DNA from: JAUSPI01 sp964454305
GTDB lineage: Bacteria > Desulfobacterota > Syntrophia > Syntrophales > JADFWA01
Direction: 5' to 3'
Length of the DNA stretch: 15,976 nucleotides
Assembly (NCBI GenBank): GCA_964454305.1
Contig: CAYVXX010000048.1
Span: 1-15,976 of the forward strand
In this document: in pieces, positions 14,504 to 15,976 of the stretch
How positions within the stretch are numbered: position 1 is the stretch's first letter
How the letters are laid out: each line of letters opens with the position of its first letter
Made by a program: the position numbers and the translations under genes
Notes under the pieces: model-generated
Told to the model about the DNA's origin: nothing
Databases searched by the model: none
Seen by the model: only the letters and a program-made list of their open reading frames with translations

Positions 14504-15304
14504 TCAAACGGGAAAGAGACTATCAATCTTATCAAACAAGCGCTTTATCTCTCTGTTATTACCTGCTCTCGGCCGAATACATTCGAGAATACCAAGTTCT
14601 TCAAGCCTCTTCAGGGCCGGGAGAGGATACTTTTCCCGAAGGATAAGGTCAAGTTCCGAAGAGATTCGATAATCAGCCAATTTAGTAAAAAGGTTTTCTT
14701 CAATTACGTCTTTAATCAGCTTTTCAGTTGATTTAACTATTCTAAACCCGAATCTCTGTTCAAATCTCACGGCCCTGAACGCCCGGGTGGGATCATCAAT
14801 GAAACTCAAATCGTGGATGATCCTTATCAATTTTCTTTTTATATCTTTTCTTGCATTGAAAAAGTCAAGTAATTTCCCAAAATGATCCGGGTTTAAGCCG
14901 ACTGCAAGTGTATTGATTGTAAAATCTCGCCTGTACAGGTCATCTTTGATAAAACCTGGTCTAACTTTAGGAAGCGCAGCGGGGTGTTCATAAATCTCAG
15001 TTCTTGCCGTTGCAACATCCACCTTGCAGCCATCAGATAACGTCAGGGCTGCCGTGCCAAAAGTTTTATACGAACGTATGCCGGCACGATACTTTCGTGC
15101 CAACTCTTCAGCAAATCGTATACCATCCCCCTCAACGACAAGATCTATGTCATAATTTTCATAATTCAAAAAAAGTTCTCTTACCAGCCCACCCACCATG
15201 AATGCCCTAAAGCCCATATCTTCGGCACACTTTCCCGACGATATCAGGAGCTCTGTAATATTTTCCGGCAGCTTTTGCAACAGCAAGTTCTTGATGTTTT
15301 TCAT
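14504..15304 (-). CDS. CCA tRNA nucleotidyltransferase / poly(A) polymerase family protein, short form
   Basis: This is a class II nucleotidyltransferase head with neck, the type that adds CCA or part of it to tRNA 3' ends. Visible motifs are GGLVRE at 38-43, the metal-binding D52-x-D54 in DIDLVVEG, the flexible-loop region around 100-120, RRDFTINTLAVG at 125-136 and the base-selecting DDPTR with RAVRF at 170-181. A neck segment YRISSELDLILREK follows at 212-225. It ends at 266 residues, while stand-alone bacterial CCA enzymes usually have about 400-450, so the body and tail seem absent. The sequence around residues 1-45 resembles the linker before the nucleotidyltransferase part of larger DHH-CBS-polymerase proteins. 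It might be a CC- or A-adding specialist or a decayed gene; the motifs look intact. Confidence 0.85.
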   Translation of the reverse strand: MKNIKNLLLQKLPENITELLISSGKCAEDMGFRAFMVGGLVRELFLNYENYDIDLVVEGDGIRFAEELARKYRAGIRSYKTFGTAALTLSDGCKVDVATARTEIYEHPAALPKVRPGFIKDDLYRRDFTINTLAVGLNPDHFGKLLDFFNARKDIKRKLIRIIHDLSFIDDPTRAFRAVRFEQRFGFRIVKSTEKLIKDVIEENLFTKLADYRISSELDLILREKYPLPALKRLEELGILECIRPRAGNNREIKRLFDKIDSLFPV

Positions 15305-15327
15305 ACCCGAAACTATACAAAAAGAAT

Positions 15328-15361
15328 AAGACCCCCGATTTTCCCAGAAACCGGAGGTCTT
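15328..15361 (-). terminator. Intrinsic terminator after the HU gene
   Basis: AAGACC-x-CCG (15328-15337) pairs with CCGGAGGTCTT (15351-15361) with one mismatch. On the minus strand the stem is followed by a T-rich TTATTCTTTTTG. It lies between the HU stop and the nucleotidyltransferase start. Confidence 0.65.
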
Positions 15362-15396
15362 AAATGTGTAATCATTATTTTTATTGCTTTTTCTGT

Positions 15397-15669
15397 TTAC
15401 TTTACCTTATCGGTGAGTGCCATGCCGGGTTTAAACCTGACGGCCTTCCTTGCTTTGATTTTAATCTCTTCACCCGTTTGAGGATTCCTCCCCTTCCTCG
15501 CTTTTCGTTTAACTACTGTAAATGAACCAAACCCTACCAAACCAAATTTTCCATTCTTTTTTAGTTCTTTGGTTACCGTTTCTATATACGATCCCAGTGC
15601 TTTTGCTGCAGCTACCTTTGTAATACCTGCATCGTTTGCGATTGCCGTTATTAATTCCGCCTTTGTCAT
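15397..15669 (-). CDS. hup: HU family DNA-binding protein
   Basis: The 90-residue protein has standard HU length. MTKAELITAIA begins the dimerising helices. GFGSFTVVKRKARKG at 46-60 leads to the arm-tip GRNPQTGEEI at 60-69. KARKAVRFKPG at 72-82 closes the beta saddle. HU wraps and bends DNA non-specifically, compacts the nucleoid and supports replication and repair. The ATG at 15669 follows a G-rich ribosome binding site. The upstream region holds a perfect TTGACA at 15831-15836, implying a leader of about 130 bases. A hairpin terminator follows the gene, so it is probably transcribed alone and abundantly. It is a paralogue of the gene at 10867-11148. Confidence 0.95.
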   Translation of the reverse strand: MTKAELITAIANDAGITKVAAAKALGSYIETVTKELKKNGKFGLVGFGSFTVVKRKARKGRNPQTGEEIKIKARKAVRFKPGMALTDKVK

Positions 15670-15794
15670 ACCTTTGCCCCCCTCATTCGTTAGTAAGTTT
15701 TAAATTATCTTCCTTAAAAATGCCTTTTCTTCTTACTCTTCCTACTACCCATACAACCGGCAACTCAAGAATGCTAAGCGCTAACTCAATCTTC

Positions 15795-15836
15795 CCCGTG
15801 TAGACCCGTGTAGCATAGGGGGAAAAGAACTGTCAA
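15795..15836 (-). promoter_or_regulatory. Probable HU promoter region with direct repeat
   Basis: On the minus strand a perfect TTGACA (15831-15836) is followed by only a poor -10 match (CTACAC at spacing 17, or TACACG at spacing 18). CCCGTGTAG on the plus strand is repeated exactly at 15795-15803 and 15805-15813, a 10-base period, just where the start site would be. A protein contacting one face of the helix there would explain the poor -10. Confidence 0.4.
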
Positions 15837-15908
15837 GTAAAATAACGAAAAACTTTAAATTTTGCAAAACAAATTTTAGCCCATATTTTGTAGCGGAAAC
15901 ATTGAAGC

Positions 15909-15930
15909 TCCCCGCAATAAGTTGCGGGGA
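15909..15930. repeat. Isolated strong hairpin, REP-like palindrome
   Basis: TCCCCGCAA and TTGCGGGGA pair perfectly over nine bases around a TAAG loop. No T-run follows on either strand, so it is a poor terminator. It is a candidate member of a dispersed palindromic repeat; only one copy is in this window. Confidence 0.5.
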
Positions 15931-15976
15931 ATCTCTGACTGTTCAGTTCAAGTTTGACAAAAATTACTCTTTATAG

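Larger units (their letters stand above)
15670..15976. other. Gene-free region upstream of HU
   Basis: These 307 bases hold the HU leader and promoter region (about 15670-15836), an A/T-rich tract (15837-15900), the hairpin at 15909-15930 and a plus-strand TTGACA at 15954-15959. The latter may belong to a promoter continuing past the window edge. No gene is seen. Confidence 0.5.

Noticed and set aside
14436..14504. Frameshift separating the nucleotidyltransferase head from a lost C-terminal half
   Set aside because: Only 67 bases lie before trpS, with no coding match to a body or tail domain, so the missing part is absent, not shifted.

Overview
The window looks like chromosomal DNA from a Gram-negative bacterium, most plausibly a member of the Desulfobacterota (the former Deltaproteobacteria, for example a Syntrophales-type lineage). 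This is inferred from gene content and order: a block of CCA-type nucleotidyltransferase, trpS, scpA, scpB and rluB next to a site-2 protease; a double-length ThyX; a lipobox-bearing TPR protein; and two HU/IHF-type proteins. No rRNA, tRNA, CRISPR array, transposase or phage gene was seen, so lineage is not proven.

Left part (1-5450) is a loose set of single genes. It starts with the cut-off N-terminus of an amidohydrolase that resembles adenine deaminase (minus strand) and a secreted TPR protein (minus). A membrane-anchored M28 zinc peptidase (plus), an AAA_14/DUF4143 ATPase (plus), a solitary dTDP-glucose 4,6-dehydratase (minus) and a TPR lipoprotein (plus) follow. Most of the plus-strand genes have a readable sigma70-type promoter.

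Middle part (5450-10800) holds a tandem-domain FAD-dependent thymidylate synthase homologue, a Ste24-type M48 membrane protease, a cold-shock protein, a RadC/JAB-domain protein and a site-2 (M50) protease. The convergent pairs are separated by clear hairpins: a simple bidirectional terminator between M48 and csp, and an unusual inverted array of 7-base units between radC and M50.

Right part (10800-15976) is all minus strand. It runs HU, CCA/poly(A) polymerase-type nucleotidyltransferase, trpS, scpA, scpB, rluB, second HU/IHF-like gene, then the M50 protease. It combines chromosome architecture (two HU-type proteins, ScpA and ScpB for SMC condensin) with translation (tRNA CCA-end processing, Trp-tRNA charging, 23S rRNA pseudouridylation).

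The most interesting observations are these. (1) In the tandem ThyX, the signature motif is split: the N-terminal domain keeps the S/E/S/R half and the C-terminal domain keeps the RHR half. (2) Two intergenic elements, unrelated in sequence, are both built from degenerate 7-mers in inverted arms. (3) The TrpRS carries a four-cysteine motif expected to bind an iron-sulfur cluster. (4) The CCA-type nucleotidyltransferase is unusually short, lacking the usual C-terminal body and tail.
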